Shown here: positions 56,438 through 64,000 of the stretch, one piece after another
Layout: each line of letters starts with the position of its first letter
How positions within the stretch are numbered: position 1 is the stretch's first letter
Source: Colwellia psychrerythraea
Lineage (GTDB): Bacteria; Pseudomonadota; Gammaproteobacteria; Enterobacterales; Alteromonadaceae
Direction: 5' to 3'
Length of the DNA stretch: 64,000 bases
NCBI RefSeq assembly: GCF_000764225.1
Contig: NZ_JQED01000037.1
Coordinates: 124,001 to 188,000, forward strand
Made by a program: the position numbers and the translations under genes
Notes under the pieces: model-generated
Seen by the model: the letters and a program-made list of their open reading frames with translations, nothing else
What the model was told of the DNA's origin: nothing
Databases searched by the model: none

Positions 56438-57044
56438 GCAGTGCTGCTGCCTTATAGGGAACGAATAGCAGCTATAATAGCAAAAGAGTCGATAATTCTA
56501 AAATTTAAAGCCAACTTTAAACCTTCATTAGTTTGCGCAGGCTAATCTAGAGAATAGGGTTTAAAAAGGAATAATATGCCGTGCACAACGAGGAATATCA
56601 CAAAGACAATTGAGCCTTAATAAGATTCTACAAAAAAATAATACAATGTAGTAGTGATAGGCAGTTACACAATATCTTTTACAGTCTACTCTCAATAATT
56701 AGGAAGTTCTTCATAAAAATAAAGCAGAATATTTATCTGTTTGATTTCTTACCTATAGTGACCATGAGTTTACGCTAGTGGTAATTTTATTGAATAAAAC
56801 CAGTGCCTATACTCGTTCCATTCTGCCCGCCACATGAAGAAAATCTCTAATTGAAAGGTTAGCGGCTTTTTGCTTTCTAGCGTTTAAAAATATCAAACAC
56901 AGGGTTCGTATTGTAAAACTATATGAAGAGTTCAAATTTCTAGCTAATTATCACGCGGTAAAGCCTTATTTTAACCCGCTGTGTTTTTTTTGTTTTGAAT
57001 TTGGTTGTTTTTTTAGCAAACAAACCTAAATAGTAAAATAGTGC
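56438..57044. other. Gap between radD and tRNA-Ser copy B
   Basis: About 600 bp with the radD promoter and remnants of integration. No coding sequence is supported; an 85-codon frame at 56940-57197 is antisense to the tRNA. The end of an older element is at 56779-56835. Confidence 0.55.
56779..56835. mobile_element. Remnant right end of a related integrative element
   Basis: 57 bp starting TGGTAATTTTATTGAA and ending GCCCGCCACAT are nearly identical to the right end of the island (54345-54401). A worn repeat unit with terminator-like GGTTAGCGGCTTTTTGC follows to about 56952. It marks a second, older insertion at the same kind of site. Confidence 0.7.
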
Positions 57045-57073
57045 TTTACAACGTATTAGAGAGACTTTACTAT
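57045..57073 (+). promoter_or_regulatory. Promoter of tRNA-Ser copy B
   Basis: TTTACA, a 17-bp spacer and TACTAT, with the same CGCC discriminator as copy A. The stretch 57013-57124 is nearly a copy of the region upstream of tRNA-Ser A, so the promoter and gene were duplicated together. Confidence 0.8.
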
Positions 57074-57124
57074 TCGCCTCGTTCTCAAGCAGGTACTGTT
57101 TCACAGGCTTATTTGTTAACTTCA

Positions 57125-57215
57125 GGTGAGATGGCTGAGTGGTCGAAAGCACCGGTCTTGAAAACCGGCAAGGGTTTGTAGCCCTTCTAGAGTTCAAATC
57201 TCTATCTCACCGCCA
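57125..57215 (+). tRNA. tRNA-Ser(UGA), copy B
   Basis: A 91-nt tRNA with encoded CCA, identical base for base to copy A (38369-38459). The anticodon TGA is at 57159-57161. Its intact downstream terminator shows the sequence an unoccupied attachment site has. It opens a tandem array of 119-bp units built from its own 3' end. Confidence 0.96.
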
Positions 57216-57743
57216 CATTCAGAAAAGCCCGTTACGAAAGTAACGGGCTTTTTGCTTTCTAGGATTAAAAAAAGTACGAGTAGGGTTTGTAGCGTAAGAC
57301 CTTAGTAAGAGTTCAAATCTCTATCTCACCGCCACATTTAGAAAAACCCGTTACGAAAGTAACGGGCTTTTTGCTTTCTAGGATTAAAAAAAGTACGAGT
57401 AGGGTTTGTAGCGTAAGACCTTAGTAAGAGTTCAAATCTCTATCTCACCGCCACATTCAGGAAAGCCCGTTACGAAAGTAGCGGGCTTTTTGCTTTCTAG
57501 GACTATAAAAAGTAAGAGTAGGGTTTGTAGCGCAAAACCTTAGTAAGAGTTCAAATCTCTATCTCATCGCCACATTCAGAAAAGCCCGTTACGAAAGTAA
57601 CGGGCTTTTTGCTTTCTAGGATTTAAAAAAATAAGGGTAGGGTTTGTAGCGCAAAACCTTATCAAGAGTTCAAATCTCTATCACACCGCCACATTCAGAA
57701 AGCCCTTAATTCTAATGAGTTAACGGGATTTTGTTTTCTAGGC
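57190..57743 (+). repeat. 119-bp tandem array containing the tRNA-Ser 3' end and a terminator
   Basis: The segment GAGTTCAAATCTCTATC with CACCGCCACATT starts at 57190, 57309, 57428, 57547 and 57666, always 119 bp apart. Units 1-4 are full and unit 5 is degraded. Each holds tRNA T-arm and acceptor sequence, a terminator stem GCCCGTTAC / GTAACGGGC with T run, and TAGGGTTTGTAGC, a worn variable arm. The layout parallels the E. coli tyrT repeats that include the tRNA 3' end and yield rtT RNA. Confidence 0.93.
57223..57252 (+). terminator. Terminator of tRNA-Ser copy B
   Basis: Stem AGCCCGTTAC / GTAACGGGCT with GAAA loop and T run, directly after the tRNA. The same stem recurs in each repeat unit of the array. 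Confidence 0.92.
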
Positions 57744-57776
57744 GTGCGTCGTTTCGGTCACATCAAGTAAATAAGA

Positions 57777-59240
57777 TCACATAATGGCATCATAGGTTTT
57801 ATCCATGACTTCAACAGAGATATTGTTATTTAAGTGGTTACCAACAATTCGATTGAACTTAAGCTGTTTACTTCGAACAAAATCAATAAAGGTTCTAGTA
57901 TAACTGGGGATGACCTTAGCAATAGTATTATCAACTGCTATGTGGAGGAATTTGGATTGAAAAATAATGCCGCTGTTTTTGAAATAAACAAAGCTTTGTC
58001 TTTTAGCATGCATATTATCCAATACATAAAAATGTGCGCCATCAATAACTTTCTCATGTTCAATGGTGCGGAACTTGAATCTAGCAATGTCGTTAGCAAA
58101 AGCAGGGTAGACTTTGATGGCGGCGATACTATATTCATCGGCAAGTATTTCAATGTCTTGATCGACGTACACTTTAAGGCCAGCAATTTCATATCTGTGA
58201 GGATGGCTTACATAAACTGAAGTGATTTTCTTTTGTGGAAATTGTTCACTAATAAGTTTAATCGTTTTCTCTGCGAGCGCGGGATAGCCACTTGCACCAA
58301 ACACCGTGATCTCATCGCCATTGACTTTAAACAAACTATTGCGCCTAGCTGAAGAGTCGGTCACAAGATAAAGATCTTCGGCAATTTTTTTTGAAACTAG
58401 CACGCCATCACTTTTAGGGATTTCAGGGCCGTAACCTGCAGGCACTTTAAGTTTGGTAGGCTCAACTTGCTCAATGATCTCAAATTGATCATTGTAGATG
58501 ATATAGTTTGGCTCTGTTGCGCCATCAATATATTGGGATACGGTTCGAGCATAGGTTAAACCTCTTGCCGTTCGATAATCTTCGTAGACAAAGAGTGTTC
58601 TCTTTAACTTGTCGTTGAGCGATACTAGTTGCAATGGCACCCTACTAAACTCATACTCGACAACATTCTCATTATCCCCATCAGAGGTTTTATGGGTTAG
58701 CGTTATTGTCCCCGATTTTTTGTTCTGCTGAAGGGTAATATTCTTTTCAACATTGTTTTCCTTAAATAGTGGTCTTACTGCTAAAAAGTCGACATCCAAG
58801 AGGATATAGCCCATTCTGTAAAATTGACCTAAGCCTTGATTGAGAATACGCCTACCCTTATAGCTACTACCATTCATTTCATAGGCAAAGCTTTCTTTAT
58901 CATTTTGGAAATGAGCCCTGTCGAGTAGCAGACCACCTGAAGTGTAATATATATCATTATCGTAAAAGTGCTTTTTTACCAAATCAATTTCAACCGTTCT
59001 TTGTGCCATGATTCTATTAGGTGTTTGATAGTCCCAATAATTATGGGATCTGTATTGCTTGTTTAAATAGTGATGACTTAGTGAGAAGGCATTAATTGAC
59101 AGTGTTTTTTGATAGTGTGTTTTGAGCTTAGCGACAAAGTCTTCAACCTCATCTGCTAATGCCGTTGGTATTGTGATGGAGAACAACGTCATACAAGCAA
59201 ATGCGAAGGGGTGAGAATAACGAATTAGGTTAACTTTCAT
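57777..59240 (-). CDS. Exported protein with degenerate metallo-beta-lactamase-like domain (paralog 2)
   Basis: A 487-residue protein with a signal peptide (CMTLFSITIPTALA-DE). The first half (to about 280) has an unusual beta-rich pattern rich in Tyr and Asn that I do not recognise. The second half resembles an MBL fold: VSHPHRYEIAGLKVYV near residue 345 corresponds to HxHxDHxGG but lacks the Asp and last His. It is about half identical to the neighbour at 59362-60798, so they arose by tandem duplication. Zinc-dependent catalysis is doubtful. The protein is probably periplasmic. Confidence 0.6.
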   Translation of the reverse strand: MKVNLIRYSHPFAFACMTLFSITIPTALADEVEDFVAKLKTHYQKTLSINAFSLSHHYLNKQYRSHNYWDYQTPNRIMAQRTVEIDLVKKHFYDNDIYYTSGGLLLDRAHFQNDKESFAYEMNGSSYKGRRILNQGLGQFYRMGYILLDVDFLAVRPLFKENNVEKNITLQQNKKSGTITLTHKTSDGDNENVVEYEFSRVPLQLVSLNDKLKRTLFVYEDYRTARGLTYARTVSQYIDGATEPNYIIYNDQFEIIEQVEPTKLKVPAGYGPEIPKSDGVLVSKKIAEDLYLVTDSSARRNSLFKVNGDEITVFGASGYPALAEKTIKLISEQFPQKKITSVYVSHPHRYEIAGLKVYVDQDIEILADEYSIAAIKVYPAFANDIARFKFRTIEHEKVIDGAHFYVLDNMHAKRQSFVYFKNSGIIFQSKFLHIAVDNTIAKVIPSYTRTFIDFVRSKQLKFNRIVGNHLNNNISVEVMDKTYDAIM

Positions 59241-59361
59241 TGATAATTCCTAAGTTTGGGATTACAGGCAATCATGATTTAAAACGATGGTAGAAATTAA
59301 CATGCTAATCATCGACATTTCTGATCATAAAGTTCTAACGCAATGTAGTGATGGGCATTGG

Positions 59362-60798
59362 TCATATATTGACGTCATAAGTTTTATTCATTGTTTCAAC
59401 CGAAATATTATTATTCCTGTAGTTAGCTACAATTCTTTTGACTTTCAGTTGTTTATTACGAACAAAATCAATAAAGGTTCTGGTGTAATTGGGTATTACC
59501 TTAGCAAGGGTATTATCGAAAGGGATGTGCAGGAAGTGTGATTGAAAAATAACGCCGCTGGCTTTGAAATATACAAAGCCCTGTCTTTTGGAGTGCAAGT
59601 TTTCCAGTACATAAAAATGTGTACCATCAATATCTTTCTCATGTTCAATGGTGCGAAATTTGAAGTTATCTATTTCGTCAGCGAACGGTGGGTAAGCTTT
59701 GATGGCAGCTATACTATATTCATCGGCAAGTATCTCGATACCCTGTTTAGCAAAGACTTTAAGGCCTGCAATTTGATGTCCGTGAGGGTGGGTAACATAA
59801 ACAGAGCTAATTTTTTTGTTTGGAAACTGATTATGGATAAGTTTAATCAGTTTCTCTGCTAATCGAGAATAACCACTGGCCCCAAAGACCATAATCTCAT
59901 CGCCGATTACTTTAAACAAACTATTGCGCCTAGCTGAAGGGTCGGTAACGAGGTAAAGATCGGCTGCAATTTCTTTTGTTACTAAAATGCCATCGCTATT
60001 AGGAATTTCAGGGCCGTATCCTGGTGGAAGTTGAAGTTTTCTAGGATCCACTTGCTTAATGGCATCAAATTGGTCAATGAACTTTATGTAGGCTGGTTGT
60101 GCTGCTCCATTGACGTATGAGTTTACAGAACGAGCAAAAGATATGCCTCTTGTGGTTTGATAGTCTTTATAAATATAAACTTCACGCCGAGATTTTTTGT
60201 TGATCGATACTAGGTGCAATGGGTTATGACTAAATTCATAATCGATTACATTATCATCAGAAACTTTATGTGTGAGCGTAATTTCGTCCGTTTCTTTGTT
60301 CTGATGAAGGGTAATATTTCTCTCAATATTGCTTTCCTCAAGCAGAGGCCTTACCGCTAGAAAGTCGATATTCATGACCAGGTAACTGATAAACCGATCA
60401 AAGTTACCCATGCCTTTATTGATAATAGCTTTGCCATAGACTGTGTTACTTTTTTCATAATAAAAGCTTTCGTTATCATTTTGGAATTGAGCCCGATCAA
60501 ATAGCCGACCACCAGAATAGTAAAGTATGTCATTATCGTAAAAATGCTTTTTTACCAAGTCAACTTCAACCATTCTTTGTGACATCACTCTATTTGGTGT
60601 TTGATAGTCCCAATAATTATTGTCCCTATACTGTTTGTTCAAAAAGTGATATTTCAGAGAAAAAGTATTTATTTTCAGTGTGTCTTGATAGTTTATTTTG
60701 AGCTTAGCAATAAATTCTTGTGCTTCTTTTATCGATGCCGTTGCTGTCGTGACGGTGAATAACGACAGATAAACACACGCTTTGAGGTAATAAATCAT
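59362..60798 (-). CDS. Exported protein with degenerate metallo-beta-lactamase-like domain (paralog 1)
   Basis: A 478-residue paralog of the downstream gene. A signal peptide (ACVYLSLFTVTTATA-SI) is followed by the same N-terminal region (LNKQYRDNNYWDYQTPNRVMSQRMVEVDLVK). The MBL-like motif here is THPHGHQIAGLKVFA near residue 338. It keeps two His of HxHxDH and has His and Gln in the Asp-His positions, so it is slightly closer to a working site than its neighbour. The two are separated by 121 bp and probably cotranscribed. Confidence 0.6.
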   Translation of the reverse strand: MIYYLKACVYLSLFTVTTATASIKEAQEFIAKLKINYQDTLKINTFSLKYHFLNKQYRDNNYWDYQTPNRVMSQRMVEVDLVKKHFYDNDILYYSGGRLFDRAQFQNDNESFYYEKSNTVYGKAIINKGMGNFDRFISYLVMNIDFLAVRPLLEESNIERNITLHQNKETDEITLTHKVSDDNVIDYEFSHNPLHLVSINKKSRREVYIYKDYQTTRGISFARSVNSYVNGAAQPAYIKFIDQFDAIKQVDPRKLQLPPGYGPEIPNSDGILVTKEIAADLYLVTDPSARRNSLFKVIGDEIMVFGASGYSRLAEKLIKLIHNQFPNKKISSVYVTHPHGHQIAGLKVFAKQGIEILADEYSIAAIKAYPPFADEIDNFKFRTIEHEKDIDGTHFYVLENLHSKRQGFVYFKASGVIFQSHFLHIPFDNTLAKVIPNYTRTFIDFVRNKQLKVKRIVANYRNNNISVETMNKTYDVNI

Positions 60799-61018
60799 AT
60801 TGAAAAGTCCTATTGGTAAACAGTTTCGTTGTGTTTTGTATGGCTAATATAGCGTCGTGAATATTGTTGAAATAGGCATGAGTTGTAAGAATATTTAAGC
60901 TATATTTTACATAAGCTTACATTTGATTTTAGCAACTATAGACTACTTAGGATTAGTGGGGCTGGTCTTCTTTATAACAAAATAATTTTCAGCCCCAGTA
61001 GCTTTTAATTGAGATATT

Positions 61019-62197
61019 TCAAATTGAGTTGTTGAGCTCTTTGTGCACGGCATCTAATCTTGCTTGAAAACGTTTTTGTTGCCATTGTGGATTCAACTTT
61101 TCGGCGAGTTTTACCGCTTTTTTATGAGCCACAATCGATTTTTCGTACTGATTCATTGAATGATAAACTTGTCCTAAACCGCTGAACGATGCAGCGGAGT
61201 TTGGAAAATCAATGGTAAGCGTCGAGTACACTTGCAACGCAGCCTCAGTTTTTCCTTCACTTAAAAGCAGACCTGCGAGATTAAGTAAGGTGTTTTCTGG
61301 GATGTTGTTATCGGTACCATAAATATCAGCTCGTTTCTTATAATGAGCTTCCAGCCCTTGCATGCCACCAAAAGTCATGTATTCGTTATAATTTGCAAAA
61401 CGAGGTGCTTGGTAGTTTCTAAAAACATGAGTCATGCCATTAAATAAGGCGGGGAGTGATGTTGTCATATGAGTCTGATTGGTAAGATACTCGTACCGCC
61501 AGTCTAAATTTTTAGGTGGGTTTGCTGTTAATAATTTTACAAAGTTATTGAATGCATCTGTATATAGTTTGCTTTCTTCAGCTTCGCTAGACAAAGTAAA
61601 ATAGAGTGATTTTGCATTAGCTTTATTTGTCTGACTATTTGCTAAAATTTTATTATAGATAGCTAATTCATCGTATTGCAAAGGCGCACTTGCAGAAATA
61701 TAGTTTTTAAAAAGTTCAGGATGACTTGCCAGTAGCTCAATGGTTAACCAGCCTGCCTTGGTATGACCAAATAGGGTATTTAAGCCAGTTGTTCTATAGT
61801 TTTCATTAATATAAGGCATCACCTCGTTTTTAATAAACAGGGTGAACTTTTCCTTGCCACGATCAGGGTCATGATCCAATTTATCATTATTTGAAATAGC
61901 AACGATAATCATCTCTGGCACGCGTTGCTGCTTTTGTAATAACTGGGTTGAAATTATTGCGTGATTAAGATGGCGGCCACCATCAAGCAAGTAAAGTACA
62001 GGATAATGTTTAGTTGACTCAGTATAGTTATCAGGCAGGTTTACTAACAGATGTCTATTTTGTTCCTGTGCTTTAGAAACTATAGGAATACGAGAAGCAT
62101 CACCTATTGATATGTTTTTTTCGGTAACGTTCGATGCAGTCGCAGGCAAGCCAATACAAGTAGCGATTAGAAAAAAGGAGGGTAAAATTTTCAACAT
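61019..62197 (-). CDS. Exported esterase-like alpha/beta hydrolase with TPR C-terminus
   Basis: A 392-residue protein with a signal peptide (SFFLIATCIGLPATA-SN). The esterase part shows HYPVLYLLDGGRHL and MIIVAISNNDKLDHDPDRG, the pattern of the IroE/esterase-D family. The nucleophile elbow reads GHTKAG with Thr146 (codon ACC) where GHSxGG is expected. From about residue 290, TPR-like repeats occur (ALQVYSTLTIDFPNSAASFSGLGQVY). The ATG at 62197 has GGAAG upstream. It may be a weak, altered or non-catalytic hydrolase; substrate unknown. Confidence 0.75.
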   Translation of the reverse strand: MLKILPSFFLIATCIGLPATASNVTEKNISIGDASRIPIVSKAQEQNRHLLVNLPDNYTESTKHYPVLYLLDGGRHLNHAIISTQLLQKQQRVPEMIIVAISNNDKLDHDPDRGKEKFTLFIKNEVMPYINENYRTTGLNTLFGHTKAGWLTIELLASHPELFKNYISASAPLQYDELAIYNKILANSQTNKANAKSLYFTLSSEAEESKLYTDAFNNFVKLLTANPPKNLDWRYEYLTNQTHMTTSLPALFNGMTHVFRNYQAPRFANYNEYMTFGGMQGLEAHYKKRADIYGTDNNIPENTLLNLAGLLLSEGKTEAALQVYSTLTIDFPNSAASFSGLGQVYHSMNQYEKSIVAHKKAVKLAEKLNPQWQQKRFQARLDAVHKELNNSI

Positions 62198-62597
62198 ATG
62201 ACTTCCCATGTTTTAATAGAATAAAATTTAAATCAGCAAGTTATATTGCATTGATGCACTTTAATTTTTCATACCTAAGAGTATGTTCAAGGCGAAACAC
62301 TTGCTATTGCGTTTTGACTAGAATTACCGTGTGTCGACCAAAGGGCTGTAAGACTTCTTTGTAGACATTTCTGCTAGCACTTTTAAGCTAATCAGTTTTT
62401 TTATTAGGGTTAATATAGAAGCTCGTTGAAGGTTAAAATAGGCTTGTTATGTAAACATTCCAGCGGAAAACTTTACAAAAGTTTACTTTTGATTTTTGCT
62501 AACTCCAGTATTTTGAATAAATAGCGGTATAATCGCTCTAAAAGTATTAATCGGACACTTTAATTAACAACAATATGTATAAAAATAAGGTAATAAC
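62198..62597. other. Divergent intergenic region between the esterase-like gene and the response regulator
   Basis: 400 bp carrying both promoters. An AT-rich TATAAT-like TATAATCGC at 62528-62535 might serve the regulator gene. No ORF or RNA gene is seen. Confidence 0.4.
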
Positions 62598-63293
62598 TTG
62601 AGTATTAAGCCTAAACTTCTCATCGTAGAGGATGAGCCCATGATTTTAATGGGGCTAACAGATTTATTTGTTTTCCATGGTTATCAGGTTGAAAGCGAAA
62701 GTGATGGAAAAAAAGGCTTAGCTAGAGGGTTAGATGAGCAATATGCCTGTATTATCCTAGATGTCATGCTACCTTCTCTCAATGGTTTTGAAATTTGTAA
62801 TACTTTAAGGCAACATTCTCGTACTCAAGCCATTATGATGTTAACGGCAAAAAATTCAGAAGAAGATATTATTAACGGCTTGACTCTTGGGGCTGACGAC
62901 TACGTAGCCAAGCCATTTTCAACGTCTGAACTAGTATTACGCGTCAATGCTTTAGTCAGACGCTCAGGCTGGACGGGTACAGACAATACGCTTATATTAA
63001 GTGATGAAGTGTCTCTTTGTACACGAACATTAACGGGTAGCTCTTATCAGCAAGAGACTAAATATACTCGTCGTGAAGTGGAGATTTTAGGTTATTTACA
63101 TAGTCAGAATAAACCCGTATCTCGTGATGAATTACTCAAAGAAGTATGGGGATATAAAACAACAAGTGATATAGATACGCGTACGGTAGACATACATATC
63201 GCAAAAATCCGCAAGAAAATAGAGACATCCCCCAAGACCCCTAAGCATTTAGTTACGCATCGTGGTGAAGGCTATCAGCTTTATGTCATTTAG
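62598..63293 (+). CDS. OmpR/PhoB-family response regulator
   Basis: A 231-residue two-component regulator. The receiver has the acidic pair EDE near residue 11, the phospho-acceptor Asp in IILDVMLPSLNG, the Thr in MMLTAKN, and the Lys in DDYVAKPF. The C-terminal winged helix is REVEILGYLHSQNKPVSRDELLKEVWGYKTTSDIDTRTVDIHIAKIRKKIE. The start is TTG with AAGG upstream. It stands immediately before a sensor gene, so the pair forms a two-component system. The signal is not known; the divergent exported proteins next door are possible targets. Confidence 0.92.
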   Translation: MSIKPKLLIVEDEPMILMGLTDLFVFHGYQVESESDGKKGLARGLDEQYACIILDVMLPSLNGFEICNTLRQHSRTQAIMMLTAKNSEEDIINGLTLGADDYVAKPFSTSELVLRVNALVRRSGWTGTDNTLILSDEVSLCTRTLTGSSYQQETKYTRREVEILGYLHSQNKPVSRDELLKEVWGYKTTSDIDTRTVDIHIAKIRKKIETSPKTPKHLVTHRGEGYQLYVI

Positions 63294-63346
63294 TACGCTG
63301 CCTTTTGTGTTGGATAATATGACGATTATTACGGTGAGCTGTTAAA

Positions 63347-64000
63347 TTGATATTTTCAGATAAGCGGTTGCTAAATTATTCTCAGCGTTTGCGTCGATTA
63401 CGTTATTTAGCCATAGGTTTTTTACTCTTTCTATTAATCCCAATTGGTACGCTTTTGTATTTCGGCTTTCAGCAAATCGAAGCTAACTTACTTAACGAAT
63501 ATCAGCGCGAATCAAGTAATCTGGTGCTAAAAATCAACAGAACCTTGTATAAGAAACTAACGTTTACTAATACCTTGTCGGAGAATGAATTTGACTATTA
63601 TCAGCAAGTCTATAATCCGCTCACTAAACAGCAACAACAAGTACTATCGCCACTGACAAGTTTACGTTATTTACAGCTCAACAATGAGCAACCAATAAAA
63701 GGATTAGTTGGTTATTTTCAGTATGACAGTCAAGGCCGTTTTAATAGTCCTATCTGGCCTGAGCCGATATCAGTAAAGGATTTTTCTGATAATAGTTTTT
63801 CAGGGGCTAATACAGGCGATAGCAGTGAACAAGTGTCAAATCAGCCAGTAAACTCAGAATTAGCCATACGTAAAAAAGCAGCAATTAAGGTTTACCAGAT
63901 AATGTCTCAATCTAAAGCAATACAGCAAATGATTGAGCGAGGATACGATAAAAAGAATCACTATTTTAATATTATTTTTGATATCCCTGATTATTTTGTT
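63347..64000 (+). CDS. Probable sensor histidine kinase, N-terminal part (cut by the window)
   Basis: An open frame of 218 codons from TTG 63347 to the window end, with GGTGAG upstream. It starts with a basic stretch (SQRLRRLRYL), then a TM helix (AIGFLLFLLIPIGTLLYFGF), then a periplasmic domain with EANLLNEYQRESSNLVLKINRTLYKK. This is the usual layout of a membrane sensor; the kinase part lies beyond the window. The assignment rests on the layout and the adjacent response regulator. Confidence 0.65.
   Translation, partial: MIFSDKRLLNYSQRLRRLRYLAIGFLLFLLIPIGTLLYFGFQQIEANLLNEYQRESSNLVLKINRTLYKKLTFTNTLSENEFDYYQQVYNPLTKQQQQVLSPLTSLRYLQLNNEQPIKGLVGYFQYDSQGRFNSPIWPEPISVKDFSDNSFSGANTGDSSEQVSNQPVNSELAIRKKAAIKVYQIMSQSKAIQQMIERGYDKKNHYFNIIFDIPDYFV

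Noticed and set aside
56940..57197. 85-codon frame antisense to tRNA-Ser copy B
   Set aside because: It covers the tRNA and its promoter on the opposite strand; the tRNA explains the sequence.
57190..57743. CRISPR array as an explanation of the 119-bp repeats
   Set aside because: The whole 119-bp unit is repeated, including the parts that would be spacers; units contain tRNA and terminator sequence and no cas genes are near.
59287..59862. Forward frames inside the second degenerate MBL gene
   Set aside because: They are antisense to a gene with a signal peptide and a clear paralog next door, so they are shadows.

Overview
The window is a stretch of gammaproteobacterial chromosome, most likely from a psychrophilic marine Alteromonadales of the Colwellia type. 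This is inferred from AT-rich codon use, the conserved block gyrA-serC-aroA-cmk-rpsA-ihfB-lapA-lapB-pyrF, a DUF2989 lipoprotein, a TusBCD-TusE set, and predicted HexR and NrdR sites of the gammaproteobacterial kind. No taxonomic search was possible.

Left part (1-17.5 kb): the end of a CPA2-type antiporter; tesA divergent from the ybbA-ybbP ABC exporter pair; a PerM-type permease; an LprI-like protein; YciI and YciB. Then come nitric-oxide-reductase accessory genes (norQ, norE, norF-like, an unknown membrane gene, norD, a DnrP-like zinc ribbon) behind a perfect FNR/DNR box, with no norC or norB beside them. The class Ia ribonucleotide reductase operon nrdA-nrdB-yfaE follows, with two candidate NrdR boxes 32 bp apart, then ubiG.

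Middle part (17.8-38.4 kb): core housekeeping genes from gyrA to pyrF. A MITE-like element carrying a six-copy hexamer repeat lies between aroA and cmk. Next are divergent gapA and gnd with a HexR-type box between them, msrB, a DUF2989 lipoprotein, a second long GAPDH with a different cofactor-loop signature, the sulfur-relay genes tusDCB-tusE, yccA and tag.

Accessory part (38.4-57.8 kb): a tRNA-Ser(UGA) carries a 15.9-kb island inserted exactly after its CCA end (38464-54402). Joining the two outer flanks restores the tRNA-terminator sequence seen intact at a second identical tRNA-Ser at 57125. The island is run by a large serine recombinase operon with a catalytic recombinase, a partner lacking the catalytic domain, and a 56-residue protein. 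A 401-bp tandem duplication interrupts this operon. The cargo looks like defence: an SF2 helicase with a nuclease-like C-terminus; a NYN/OST-HTH ribonuclease-like protein paired with a CoiA-like nuclease; and a three-gene set (membrane protein, metallo-beta-lactamase-fold protein, trypsin-STAND ATPase) resembling AVAST type I. radD follows the island. The second tRNA-Ser is followed by about five 119-bp tandem units, each holding the tRNA 3' end and a terminator, reminiscent of the E. coli tyrT/rtT repeats. The units look like a platform that integrates elements repeatedly.

Right part (57.8-64 kb): two tandem paralogous exported proteins with a degraded metallo-beta-lactamase motif, an exported esterase-like protein whose nucleophile serine is threonine, an OmpR-type response regulator, and the start of its likely sensor kinase, cut by the window end.
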